A stretch of DNA of 20,941 nucleotides from Coriobacteriales bacterium (GTDB lineage Bacteria > Actinomycetota > Coriobacteriia > Coriobacteriales > JAEZZM01). The notes under the pieces were generated by a model. It had not been told where the DNA came from and did no database searches. It was given only the letters and a program-made list of their open reading frames with translations. Location of the stretch: NCBI GenBank assembly GCA_029983705.1, contig JASBYZ010000018.1, forward strand, positions 1 through 20,941. Direction: 5' to 3'. The position numbers were made by a program, and so were the translations under genes. This document shows, one piece after another, positions 1 to 6,887 of this stretch (position 1 is the first letter of the stretch; every line of letters starts with the position of its first letter).

Positions 1-306
1 TTATTTGGTAATCCTTCTATATATCTCTACTCAATTGCTGGTGGAGTTTTATCTTATATTGTTATGGCACTGTGCATTAAGTCTTCTAAGGTATCTATTC
101 TTTTAAGCTCAGTACTTGGTGCTGTTTTTCATAATTTAGGCCAGTTAATAGTAGTGTTTTTCTTCTTTAATTATCTGGTAGTTATAGCTAATCTGCCTAT
201 TCTTTTGATTGCAGGAGTTGCAACAGGTATACTAACCGGAAAAGTTTGTGAGCTTGCCTTAAGGTCTATACCAAAAGAGTCAAAGGTGGAACGTGATGAT
301 AAATAG
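1..306 (+). CDS. Gx transporter / heptaprenyl diphosphate synthase component I family membrane protein, 5'-truncated by window edge
   Basis: The reading frame is open from base 1, so only the C-terminal 101 residues are visible and the start lies outside the window. The segment is very hydrophobic, with about three membrane helices. It carries the family-like stretches FGNPSIYLYSIAGG near the start and LGAVFHNLGQL about 45 residues in, then a short charged tail. These match the Hpre_diP_synt_I (COG4769) family, small membrane proteins also called Gx transporters. They often sit beside ApbE and NusG-II proteins, as here. Its stop overlaps the start of the ApbE gene by about 11 bases, so the two are co-transcribed and probably translationally coupled. 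Family assignment is good. The biochemical role (quinone-precursor or flavin-related electron transfer) is inferred from neighbours. Confidence 0.8.
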   Translation, partial: LFGNPSIYLYSIAGGVLSYIVMALCIKSSKVSILLSSVLGAVFHNLGQLIVVFFFFNYLVVIANLPILLIAGVATGILTGKVCELALRSIPKESKVERDDK

Positions 307-1378
307 TAAAGCAGATCTAGTTATTAGTAGACGAGACTTTGGTTTTGGTGCTGCCTTATTTGGTTTAAGCGCGCTTAGCTTAACTGCTTGTGACAATCGC
401 AAGACTCAAGACTCAAAGCCTGAGACAGATGCTAATACTAAAGCTGGTATTGCTACAGGAGAGAAAAAAGTAAGTGGTTCTACCTTTGCATTTGATACCT
501 TAATTACTCTTTTTACCTACGGTGGCCAAGAAATAATTGATGCCTGCATAGATAAAATAAATCACTTTGACAAGATTTTGTCATCTCATGCTGAAGGCAG
601 TGACTGCTGGAATATAAATCACGCAGAAGGAGAGCCCACAAAGGTTCATCCGGATACGGTGCGCTGCATTAAAGACTCGCTTGAGTACTGCAAAAAAACC
701 AATGGAATCTTTGACATTACAGTGGGTTCTGTATCGCTTCTGTGGGATTTTGTTAAAGGCAAAAAACCTAGTGATGATGAGATTCAAGAAGGTCTTAAGC
801 ACATTGATTACAAGAAAGTAAATATTATTGACGATGAGACCATTCAGCTCTTGGATCCTCATGCAGCTCTTGACTTAGGAGGATGTGCGAAGGGCTGGAT
901 TGCTAATGAGCTTGCAAAAATTTATAGAGATGCAGGAGCTACTGGCATTATTAACTTGGGAGGAAATGTTTACTGCGTGGGCTCAAAGCCTGATGGGAGC
1001 CCTTATAAGGTAGCAATTGTTGATCCTAATGATCCAAAGGGTGACTACCTTATGGTTGTTGAGTGTGCTGATGTATCTGTAGTGACCTCAGGTTTGTACG
1101 AGAGGTTTTTTGAGCAGGATGGTAAAAAATACTACCATATCCTCGATATTAAAACTGGCTATCCTGCCCAGACAGACTTACTTGCAGACACCGTCATAGG
1201 AAGCTCCTCTCTTGAGTGTGATTGCTACTCAACCACACTGTTTATAATGGGCTCATCAAATGCAAATAAATTTGTAACTGCTGCAAAAGACGTCGAAGGA
1301 TTTTTTGTTCCAAAAGATAACAAATACTTTTTTACAAGCAGCTTTGAAGAAAAGTATCCATACAAGTTTAATAAATAA
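296..1378 (+). CDS. apbE: FAD:protein FMN transferase, ApbE family, predicted Tat-exported lipoprotein
   Basis: ApbE uses FAD to attach FMN covalently to Thr/Ser of exported redox proteins, outside the membrane. The N-terminus has a twin-arginine motif (SRRDF, about residues 12-16), a hydrophobic stretch and a lipobox LTAC with the lipidated Cys near residue 33. Family motifs follow in order: AFDTLITL (about 66-73), FDITVGS (140-146), ALDLGGCAKG (192-201), INLGGN (220-225), TSGLYERFF (265-273), HILDIKTGYP (282-291, ILDPKTG in most relatives) and the metal-binding segment DCYSTTLFIMG (310-320). Length (360 aa) is normal. ATG 296 is preferred, with AAAGGTGG upstream. GTG 293, directly before it, is also possible. 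It overlaps the end of the Gx-transporter gene and lies 12 nt before the NusG-II gene. No flavinylated target protein is visible in the window. Confidence 0.95.
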   Translation: MINSKADLVISRRDFGFGAALFGLSALSLTACDNRKTQDSKPETDANTKAGIATGEKKVSGSTFAFDTLITLFTYGGQEIIDACIDKINHFDKILSSHAEGSDCWNINHAEGEPTKVHPDTVRCIKDSLEYCKKTNGIFDITVGSVSLLWDFVKGKKPSDDEIQEGLKHIDYKKVNIIDDETIQLLDPHAALDLGGCAKGWIANELAKIYRDAGATGIINLGGNVYCVGSKPDGSPYKVAIVDPNDPKGDYLMVVECADVSVVTSGLYERFFEQDGKKYYHILDIKTGYPAQTDLLADTVIGSSSLECDCYSTTLFIMGSSNANKFVTAAKDVEGFFVPKDNKYFFTSSFEEKYPYKFNK

Positions 1379-1390
1379 AAAGGTTTAAGT

Positions 1391-1798
1391 ATGAGTGAGC
1401 AAGTAGACAATAGAGGTACTAAGAAAAACGACATCATAGGAATTGCGGCGATAGTTGCAATTGCGCTGATTGTAGCTATTGGATATCAGGTCTACGCTCA
1501 TACAGGTTCAGGAAATTCATCTGAAGGGCCCTTTGTGGTTATTCAGTCTGTTGATAAAACTATATATAGTCAGCCACTTTCAAAATCAGGTGAATTTGAA
1601 GTAAAGAATCAGTTTGGAACAAACCTCGTGAAAATTGAGAACAACAGTGTTTGGGTTGATAAGGCAGACTGTGACAATCAAATATGCGTGAATACTGGCA
1701 AAATATCCAACCCAGGGGATATGATAGTTTGCTTACCACACCAAGTGCTTATTCAGGTTGTTAAGAGTCCTGAAGATGCTGTTCCATTAAATGGGTAA
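1391..1798 (+). CDS. NusG domain II-containing membrane-anchored protein
   Basis: A 135-residue protein with a charged N-terminus, one transmembrane helix at about residues 14-36 and an outward-facing domain of roughly 100 residues. The outer domain has the NusG_II (PF07009, formerly DUF1312) pattern: a beta-rich start, then CDNQICVNTG (94-103) and IVCLPHQ (112-118). The three Cys at 94, 99 and 114 are typical of the family. The molecular function is not established. These proteins recur next to ApbE and Gx-transporter proteins in flavin-based or extracellular electron-transfer loci, and the order here (Gx, ApbE, NusG-II) fits that. An AAAAAGG site precedes ATG 1391, 12 nt after the apbE stop, so it is the last gene of the visible operon. 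No hairpin terminator follows it. Confidence 0.88.
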   Translation: MSEQVDNRGTKKNDIIGIAAIVAIALIVAIGYQVYAHTGSGNSSEGPFVVIQSVDKTIYSQPLSKSGEFEVKNQFGTNLVKIENNSVWVDKADCDNQICVNTGKISNPGDMIVCLPHQVLIQVVKSPEDAVPLNG

Positions 1799-1843
1799 TT
1801 TGTGCGTGTGAGCTTTCTTGTTAAAAATTTTTTAAATTTGCAC

Positions 1844-1871
1844 TTGCAAGATTTTCTATATTAGGTAATAT
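1844..1871 (+). promoter_or_regulatory. Sigma-70-type promoter of tRNA-Leu
   Basis: The -35 box TTGCAA (1844-1849) and -10 box TAATAT (1866-1871) are separated by 16 nt. Transcription would start near 1878, leaving a leader of about 17 nt before the tRNA. The surroundings are very AT-rich, and overlapping TATATA boxes make the exact -10 uncertain. Confidence 0.6.
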
Positions 1872-1894
1872 ATATACCGCTTTAAATTTCTCAC

Positions 1895-1981
1895 GTCGGA
1901 GTGGCGGAATTGGCAGACGCGCTAGCTTGAGGGGCTAGTGTCCTTAAGGACATGCGGGTTCAAGTCCCGCCTCCGACACCA
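1895..1981 (+). tRNA. tRNA-Leu (anticodon GAG)
   Basis: A full 87-nt class II tRNA. The acceptor stem GTCGGAG pairs with CTCCGAC (1971-1977), followed by discriminator A1978 and encoded CCA (1979-1981). The anticodon stem CTAGC/GCTAG encloses loop TTGAGGG, giving anticodon GAG, which reads CUC and CUU. A long variable arm (GTGTCCTTAAGGACAT) and T-arm GCGGGTTCAAGTCCCGC are present. No intrinsic terminator directly follows. Confidence 0.98.
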
Positions 1982-2047
1982 TTAGATTCAACGCTTTCTC
2001 AATAATTTATAAATCACAAATAAAAGCAAAGTATTTAGTTGCTGCAT

Positions 2048-2182
2048 ATGAATTTATTAAACGGATTAGTAAGCGCGATAGAAAATAGGGGCCAGCTAGC
2101 ACCTAGCCCCAAATATCTTAGCGCTACCCGTCCTGAGCTTAACATCTCACGGGATTCGTTATCACTATTATTACCCGATTAG
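2048..2182 (+). CDS. Possible 44-codon small ORF, unknown
   Basis: An ATG at 2048 opens a frame to TAG at 2180-2182, giving a 44-residue peptide beginning MNLLNGLVSAIENRG and ending SLSLLLPD. Its composition is protein-like and it covers exactly the GC-richer core of this gap. No Shine-Dalgarno site precedes the ATG, and stop codons lie shortly upstream in frame. A frame this short can arise by chance. It could be a real small protein, a relic of a gene once inserted beside the tRNA, or an accident over a structured RNA. I recognise no family. Confidence 0.2.
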   Translation: MNLLNGLVSAIENRGQLAPSPKYLSATRPELNISRDSLSLLLPD

Positions 2183-2282
2183 AAAACATTAGTCAATTAT
2201 CAATATTGAAATATAATCTTAATTTTAAACTAGTGACCTGAGCTTGATTATTTAGTATTGTATGTATCAACACATGTTGGTC

Positions 2283-2288
2283 AGGAGG
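2283..2288 (+). promoter_or_regulatory. Strong ribosome binding site fixing GTG 2295
   Basis: AGGAGG lies 6 nt before GTG 2295 and fixes the phosphatase start there. An imperfect dyad (CAACA-CA-TGTTG, 2268-2279) sits just upstream. Confidence 0.8.
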
Positions 2289-2294
2289 CTTTAG

Positions 2295-4451
2295 GTGTCT
2301 AAAATAATCAAGGATTTCTCTGGCATGCTCGGAGCATTGCTTGAAATCAGCAATGACCTCATTATGGTTTTTGATGTAGATGGCACCGTAGTTTTTTATA
2401 ATAAGCAAGCCTTATCTCTCACTGGACACAATACAGACTATCAGTCACAGTCAAATATTCGAGACCATTTCTATCTCTTTAATATGGAGCGCGCACCAGA
2501 AGATACCTTTCCTTTTCCTGTGGATGGATCAGGAGTTACCATTTTCGCAAAGTTAGTAGACGGTTCTTTAGTCCCAGTAGAGGTGCATTGTAAATCATTT
2601 AAAAGCGGTGCTCAAACCTTTTATGTCCTCATCGCTAAGAACACTGACTTAGCTCGCCAAAATCTACATGAACGCGAAAGACTTGTGCAGAGACTTCGCC
2701 AGTCTAAAACAAGGCTCGAGGGTGTTTTAGCTATTTTATCAGCAGCACTTGGCTCCGAAACCTATGATGAGATGTCTAAAAAGGTTTTAAATGAGCTCAA
2801 GCGCGTAATGGACGCCGACGGTGTGATGTTTTACACGGTTGAGAGTCAAGGATATAAGCTTCAAGGTGCTTCAGATGATTTTGAGGGGCTTTTGGTTGGC
2901 AGATACTATGTTCAAGACAAGACGGGAATCCCCGGCCTCATTGATAAAAATAGGCGTTTAATGAGTCTGCAGTTTGTAGCGCCAACTCGTGAGGAGGCTA
3001 CCAATCCATTTCCAATTGTTATAGACCAGTTTACGCGTGAGCGTTTTAGACTCATGACAGTTTTAGCAGAATATTGCAGTTCGGTGCTTGCGTTTCCAAT
3101 GTATTACGGGGGAGAGCTTGTAGCTATTTGTATGATTTGCTGGAAAGAGCCCTACATTGTATCCCTTGACGAAATCAATTTGATCGAGCAGGTATCTGAC
3201 TACATCTCTGCGGAATTCGTTTCAGCTCTGGCACAAAAGGAACGTCAAAAGCGTGAGAGTCTAGAGCTCGTGCTTGCTAATATTAGAAACCTTTTCTTTT
3301 CTCGTCAAAAACTTAATCGAGAGATATTTAGTAATGCGCTTACGATTGTTCAAGAACAAATTGATTTTGAGTATGTGATTGTAAGAAATAACAGTAGGCG
3401 TAGTATAAGGCACGCTGATTTTTCGACTATCCCAGGGCAACAGGGTTTGCAAGAGTTTCCTCTTAGTTTGCTTAAAAAAGCTGAGGGTGAAAATAAGTTA
3501 AGTGTCATTAGCTATAACTCACCGCTTTATAAGTGGCTTAGACGCCGCACCAAGTTTGGTACTGGTATAACTTTAAGCCTCGGTACAATCTCAGACGTTG
3601 AGGTTGATTTAATAATTTTTAGAGAAGAAGGCGAGATGCCCTTTGAGCCTCTTGAGCTTGAGTTTTGGGAGCGTTTTGCCTTTACTTTGAGAAATGCGGC
3701 GATAGGTAAGCTTCATAGAGCTCAGGATAGTCGTATATCAAACGCGCTTCAGCTTGCTATGAAAAATGATCTACCTGAGGTGCCGGGAGTAATCTCTAAG
3801 GCACTCTATTCATCAGCCACAGATAGGGCAGTAGTTGGTGGAGACTATTTTGACATGCACGAGCTTGATGATAATAAAATACTTATGCTTATGGGAGATA
3901 TATCTGGTAAGGGTGTAGAGGCTGCTTCTATGGCATCTCTAGTAAAAACTGCGGTAGCTGCCTATGCCTATAATCAGTTAAGCCCCTCAGAAATTGCAAG
4001 CTCGCTTAATAAACTCTACTTAAATTCATCGCGTCTTGAGTCATTTACGACACTTTTTGTATCAGTAATAGACCTTACTACTAAGACTGCTCAGTACTGC
4101 TGCGCTGGTCATCCACCTGCTTTTTTATACCATGAATCAGAGACCGGAGCACGCTTAAGCCTGCTTACTAACCAGTCTCCAATAATTGGAGCCTTTGAGT
4201 CAATGGACTACCACAACGTTGAATACAGCTTTGAGTCTGGAGATATCTTATATCTCTATACTGATGGAACCACAGAGACTCGAAACAGCTCAGGAGATTT
4301 TTTTGGCGAGCAGCGCCTAAAAGAGGTATTCTTAGAGATTGCACCAGAGGGGATTGAACATTTGTTAGATAAGCTTCTTTTGGTGTTAAAGAAATTTTCT
4401 GGTGGCAAACTCACTGATGATGTCGCGATGGTTGCCCTTCAGTTTAAGTAA
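2295..4451 (+). CDS. PAS-GAF-PP2C (SpoIIE/RsbU-type) serine phosphatase
   Basis: A 718-residue cytosolic sensor phosphatase, the type that dephosphorylates a STAS-domain anti-anti-sigma factor in partner-switching pathways. It begins with a PAS domain (about 10-115), a charged helical linker (118-142) and a GAF domain (about 143-315). A second helix and a weaker GAF-like region (about 330-480) follow. The C-terminal SpoIIE/PP2C domain (about 490-718) keeps the metal-binding and core motifs GGDYFD (515-520), GDISGKG (534-540), AGHPP (604-608), YTDG (655-658) and TDD (707-709), so it should be active. No membrane helix is seen, so the ligand is probably an intracellular small molecule or redox signal. 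GTG 2295 is fixed by AGGAGG. A cation-efflux gene follows after 24 nt, and the STAS-kinase fusion at 5538 is its obvious partner. Confidence 0.93.
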   Translation: MSKIIKDFSGMLGALLEISNDLIMVFDVDGTVVFYNKQALSLTGHNTDYQSQSNIRDHFYLFNMERAPEDTFPFPVDGSGVTIFAKLVDGSLVPVEVHCKSFKSGAQTFYVLIAKNTDLARQNLHERERLVQRLRQSKTRLEGVLAILSAALGSETYDEMSKKVLNELKRVMDADGVMFYTVESQGYKLQGASDDFEGLLVGRYYVQDKTGIPGLIDKNRRLMSLQFVAPTREEATNPFPIVIDQFTRERFRLMTVLAEYCSSVLAFPMYYGGELVAICMICWKEPYIVSLDEINLIEQVSDYISAEFVSALAQKERQKRESLELVLANIRNLFFSRQKLNREIFSNALTIVQEQIDFEYVIVRNNSRRSIRHADFSTIPGQQGLQEFPLSLLKKAEGENKLSVISYNSPLYKWLRRRTKFGTGITLSLGTISDVEVDLIIFREEGEMPFEPLELEFWERFAFTLRNAAIGKLHRAQDSRISNALQLAMKNDLPEVPGVISKALYSSATDRAVVGGDYFDMHELDDNKILMLMGDISGKGVEAASMASLVKTAVAAYAYNQLSPSEIASSLNKLYLNSSRLESFTTLFVSVIDLTTKTAQYCCAGHPPAFLYHESETGARLSLLTNQSPIIGAFESMDYHNVEYSFESGDILYLYTDGTTETRNSSGDFFGEQRLKEVFLEIAPEGIEHLLDKLLLVLKKFSGGKLTDDVAMVALQFK

Positions 4452-4475
4452 TAGTAATGTGACAAAGGTACGAAT

Positions 4476-5402
4476 ATGAATTCTGAACTCGCCTTACATG
4501 AAGCTCAGCGCTATAAAAGCATTAAGCGCGTGCTTTTAATAATTTTCTTTTTAAATATCGCTGTGGCTCTTGCCAAATTCTTCTATGGACTCTTTACCAA
4601 ATCGGCAGCTATGCAGGCTGACGGTTTGCACTCTATTTTTGATGGTACGGGTAACTTGGTGGGCATTATTGGAATCACGCTGGCATCTGCCCCAGCCGAT
4701 AAAAGCCACCCCTATGGACATAATAAGTTTGAGTCTTTTGCCTCAGCCCTTATTGGAGTGCTACTGGTATTTGCAGGTTTAAACGTACTTTCAAATGCCT
4801 TTGAGGTGCTGGTAAGCGGAAGATCTGATACGGTTGTTAATGCCGGCTCATTTATAGTTATGATTGGTACCCTTGTGGTTAATATTGCAGTAACTACGTA
4901 TGAGAGGAGAGAGGCAAAGCGTCTCTCATCAGAGCTTTTAGGAGCAGACGCACTTCACACACTCTCTGATATTTTAGTTTCACTTTCAGTAATAGTTTCT
5001 TTAGTACTCGTAAGCTTAGGCTTTGGCCTTGCCGATGTCTTTGTGTCAATGCTTGTTGCTGGAGCAATTTTTTACTCAGCTTATGAGGTATTTAAGAAGG
5101 TGAATTCAACGCTTTCTGATGCAGCTCAAATTCCTCAAAAAGATATTAAGAATGCTCTTAAAGACATCTCTGGGGTTAGAGATATTCACGCTATTCGTTC
5201 ACGTGGTTCAGAAGGTCATGTCTATGCAGACCTACATATCTTAGTTGATCCTCATATGACCGTCTTTATCGCCCACGAAATTAGTGTTGAGGTTGAAAAT
5301 AAACTCAAGGCTGAGTTTCCTCAAATTACCGATGTCGTGGTCCATGTTGAGCCGGATAACGCTGAACAGCGATACAGTGCTCAGTCAGAAAGCATCAGCT
5401 AA
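4476..5402 (+). CDS. Cation diffusion facilitator (CDF) metal efflux transporter
   Basis: A 308-residue proton-coupled divalent-metal exporter of the inner membrane. Six hydrophobic segments are followed by a cytosolic C-terminal domain (about 215-295). The transport-site residues are HxxxD in helix 2 (H52, D56) and HxxxD in helix 5 (H161, D165). Such an HDHD site is known from zinc-type CDFs, whereas Mn exporters usually carry Asp/Asn in place of the His. The family marker GHNKFE is at 81-86. There is no His-rich loop. Zinc is therefore the most likely substrate, with Cd or Co possible. ATG 4476 lies 24 nt after the phosphatase stop on the same strand, so the two are likely co-transcribed. 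Metal efflux may thus be made together with a stress-signalling phosphatase. A weak terminator follows the stop. Confidence 0.93.
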   Translation: MNSELALHEAQRYKSIKRVLLIIFFLNIAVALAKFFYGLFTKSAAMQADGLHSIFDGTGNLVGIIGITLASAPADKSHPYGHNKFESFASALIGVLLVFAGLNVLSNAFEVLVSGRSDTVVNAGSFIVMIGTLVVNIAVTTYERREAKRLSSELLGADALHTLSDILVSLSVIVSLVLVSLGFGLADVFVSMLVAGAIFYSAYEVFKKVNSTLSDAAQIPQKDIKNALKDISGVRDIHAIRSRGSEGHVYADLHILVDPHMTVFIAHEISVEVENKLKAEFPQITDVVVHVEPDNAEQRYSAQSESIS

Positions 5403-5416
5403 GCTCACAAAGCCTT

Positions 5417-5445
5417 AACTCAAGCTTCATAATTGAAGAGTTTTT
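5417..5445 (+). terminator. Weak intrinsic terminator after the CDF gene
   Basis: The short stem CTTCA/TGAAG (5425-5429 with 5434-5438) is extended across a bulge by AACT/AGTT, and a run of five T (5441-5445) follows. The stem is AT-rich and may leak into the next gene. Confidence 0.35.
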
Positions 5446-5537
5446 GCGCCTTAAGTGTATGCTTTCGCCAACTAAGGGAAACAGATTATTGTAAAGAAAT
5501 TGTAAACTAAACTCTCAGGTAAGGAGACTTTCGACAG

Positions 5538-6275
5538 ATGCGTATTGGAGATAATTTAGCGCTTATATCATTAAGTGAGGAGGTAAACTTCACTTACGCT
5601 AAAGATCTCAAAGCATATGCCGATACCCTTATTGAGCAGGGCTATACCAAATTTATTGTTGACTTTACTGACACCATATATATGGATTCATCTGGACTTG
5701 GTGTCATTATTTACCTGCAAAACCAGGTTAAAGAACTTGAAGGCAGCATTAGCTTTATTAACGTTTCAAGCAATATCATGCGTTTTTTGAGCATGCTCAA
5801 ACTTTCTGAATTTTTTAATGCCCGCTCTAAAATTAAACTTGAACAAGAAAAGATTTCTGCAAATCCTGCTAAGGCGCCTGAGTTTTCTAATACCCTTAAA
5901 GTTCCACCAGATCCTAAATTTATGTCTGAAATTAGGCGAGAAGTTAAAGAACAGCTTGAAGACTATCTTGGGCAAGAGCGTCTCTTTGATACGGTTTTAG
6001 CCCTTGGTGAGGCGCTTGGTAACGCCTTTGACCATGGCTGTAGAGATGCCTGTCTTGCTAATATATATGTGACCCTTACCGGCTATGATGACCGTATGGT
6101 TATTGAGGTGAGCGATAACGGCAAGGGAGTAGAGATCCAGGATGGCTTTTTGCCTGAGCCTACAGAAACGCGCGGTAGAGGTATTCGCCTTATGTACATG
6201 CTGGTAGATTCTGTAGAAATTTCAAAGAAGGCCTATGGCGAGGGAACAGTTGTTAAACTGGTTACTTTGCGTTAA
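5538..6275 (+). CDS. Single-chain STAS domain-HATPase fusion (anti-anti-sigma plus anti-sigma kinase)
   Basis: A 245-residue fusion of two usually separate partner-switch proteins. Residues 1-105 form a STAS domain with the phosphoacceptor motif YMDSSGLGV (48-56); S52 matches the Ser phosphorylated in SpoIIAA. Residues about 118-245 form an RsbW/SpoIIAB-like HATPase_c domain with N-box ALGEALGNAFDHG (E158, N162, H166), G1 box SDNGKG (192-197) and G2 box RGRGIRLM (212-219), so ATP binding and kinase activity look intact. The kinase half could phosphorylate S52 in cis or in a second chain, and the PAS-GAF-PP2C protein at 2295 would reverse it. No sigma factor is encoded in the window, so the output target is unknown. 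AAGGAG lies 11 nt before ATG 5538. The UbiX-like gene follows after 15 nt. Confidence 0.92.
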   Translation: MRIGDNLALISLSEEVNFTYAKDLKAYADTLIEQGYTKFIVDFTDTIYMDSSGLGVIIYLQNQVKELEGSISFINVSSNIMRFLSMLKLSEFFNARSKIKLEQEKISANPAKAPEFSNTLKVPPDPKFMSEIRREVKEQLEDYLGQERLFDTVLALGEALGNAFDHGCRDACLANIYVTLTGYDDRMVIEVSDNGKGVEIQDGFLPEPTETRGRGIRLMYMLVDSVEISKKAYGEGTVVKLVTLR

Positions 6276-6290
6276 TAAGGAGATTTAGCC

Positions 6291-6887
6291 TTGATGGAAC
6301 AAGAAGCCAAACATATAGCGCTTACTATTCAGTCAACTAATGCAGTTGCCTTTGGCCTTTCTTTAGCTGAGCACTTAGTCAAAAGGGGAGCTCTTGTAAG
6401 CTTGCTCTTAAGTCAGTCCTGCGTAAATGCAGCTTATGAGGAGCTTGGGCTTAAGATAGATGTTTCAAGTCTTGAGGCAGCACATGATATTTTGTGTGAT
6501 GCACTCGAGCTTAATAAGGTGCAGGCTAAGTCTCTTGAGTTATATTTTGACGATGAGCCCTATTCAATTAGCTCTAAGACTCTCAAAAGTATTGATACGC
6601 TTGTTTTATGCCCGGCAGAGGTATTTGCGCTTGAGCACTTAATTGTGCCCTCAGATCAAAAATCATACGCTCGTGTAGGTCACTATATGCAGCTAGAACA
6701 AAAGGCAATACACTGTTACCTTGCAGATACAAGATATGCCCTGGCAAGCTTAGAGGTCATGCTTAGGGCACAAAAACATGGTATTTATTTACACAGCTTA
6801 GTGGGTGACTACTATATTAAAGAGGGTCATCTACAAAACTTTATAGAAGAAAATACTGCTGTAATTGCAAATGAACTGCTAAGTTAA
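6291..6887 (+). CDS. Divergent UbiX-like flavoprotein-family protein, function unknown
   Basis: A 198-residue protein that I can relate only loosely to the UbiX/flavoprotein (PF02441) fold. The beta-strand and helix starting IALTIQSTNAVAFGLSLAEHLV, the segment IDTLVLCPAEVFALEHL (101-117) and the following VGHYMQLEQKAIHCYLAD (129-146) lie where UbiX has its first FMN loop, its PCS loop and its lysine-containing helix. The defining motifs are altered: GASG reads QSTN, PCS reads PAE, and no RETPL is seen. FMN binding or prenyltransfer is therefore doubtful, and a regulatory or non-enzymatic role is possible. AAGGAG (6277-6282) is 8 nt before TTG 6291 and 11 nt before ATG 6294, so either may be the start. 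It follows the STAS-kinase gene by 15 nt, and its stop overlaps the YbjQ gene stop in TTAA. Confidence 0.6.
   Translation: MMEQEAKHIALTIQSTNAVAFGLSLAEHLVKRGALVSLLLSQSCVNAAYEELGLKIDVSSLEAAHDILCDALELNKVQAKSLELYFDDEPYSISSKTLKSIDTLVLCPAEVFALEHLIVPSDQKSYARVGHYMQLEQKAIHCYLADTRYALASLEVMLRAQKHGIYLHSLVGDYYIKEGHLQNFIEENTAVIANELLS

Larger units (their letters stand above)
1982..2294. other. 313-nt intergenic gap with a GC-richer, foldable core
   Basis: No recognisable gene was found between tRNA-Leu and the phosphatase gene. The flanks are strongly AT-rich, but about 2062-2160 is clearly GC-richer. It contains complementary pieces: AGCGC (2072-2076) with GCGCT (2121-2125), GGGGC (2088-2092) with GCCCC (2106-2110), and CCCGT (2127-2131) with ACGGG (2149-2153). 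Together these could form one enclosed hairpin followed by a second. It matches no riboswitch or ncRNA class that I recognise. A 44-codon open frame covers the same bases and is listed separately. The part next to the downstream gene (2183-2282) is AT-rich and should hold its promoter, but no convincing -35/-10 pair was found. Confidence 0.5.

Noticed and set aside
581..862. Minus-strand open frame of 93 codons opposite apbE
   Set aside because: The opposite strand encodes conserved ApbE motifs in this stretch.
2088..2110. GGGGC/GCCCC hairpin as a terminator for tRNA-Leu
   Set aside because: No T tract follows on the plus strand and it lies over 100 nt beyond the tRNA; on the minus strand only TATTTT follows and no minus-strand gene ends there.
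2193..2408. Minus-strand open frame of 71 codons across the phosphatase start
   Set aside because: It overlaps the strong AGGAGG site and the PAS domain start of the plus-strand gene, and no family is recognised.
1985..5117. A 14-base repeat, ATTCAACGCTTTCT, at 1985-1998 and 5104-5117
   Set aside because: One shared 14-mer is expected by chance in a window this size, and one copy is within the CDF coding sequence.
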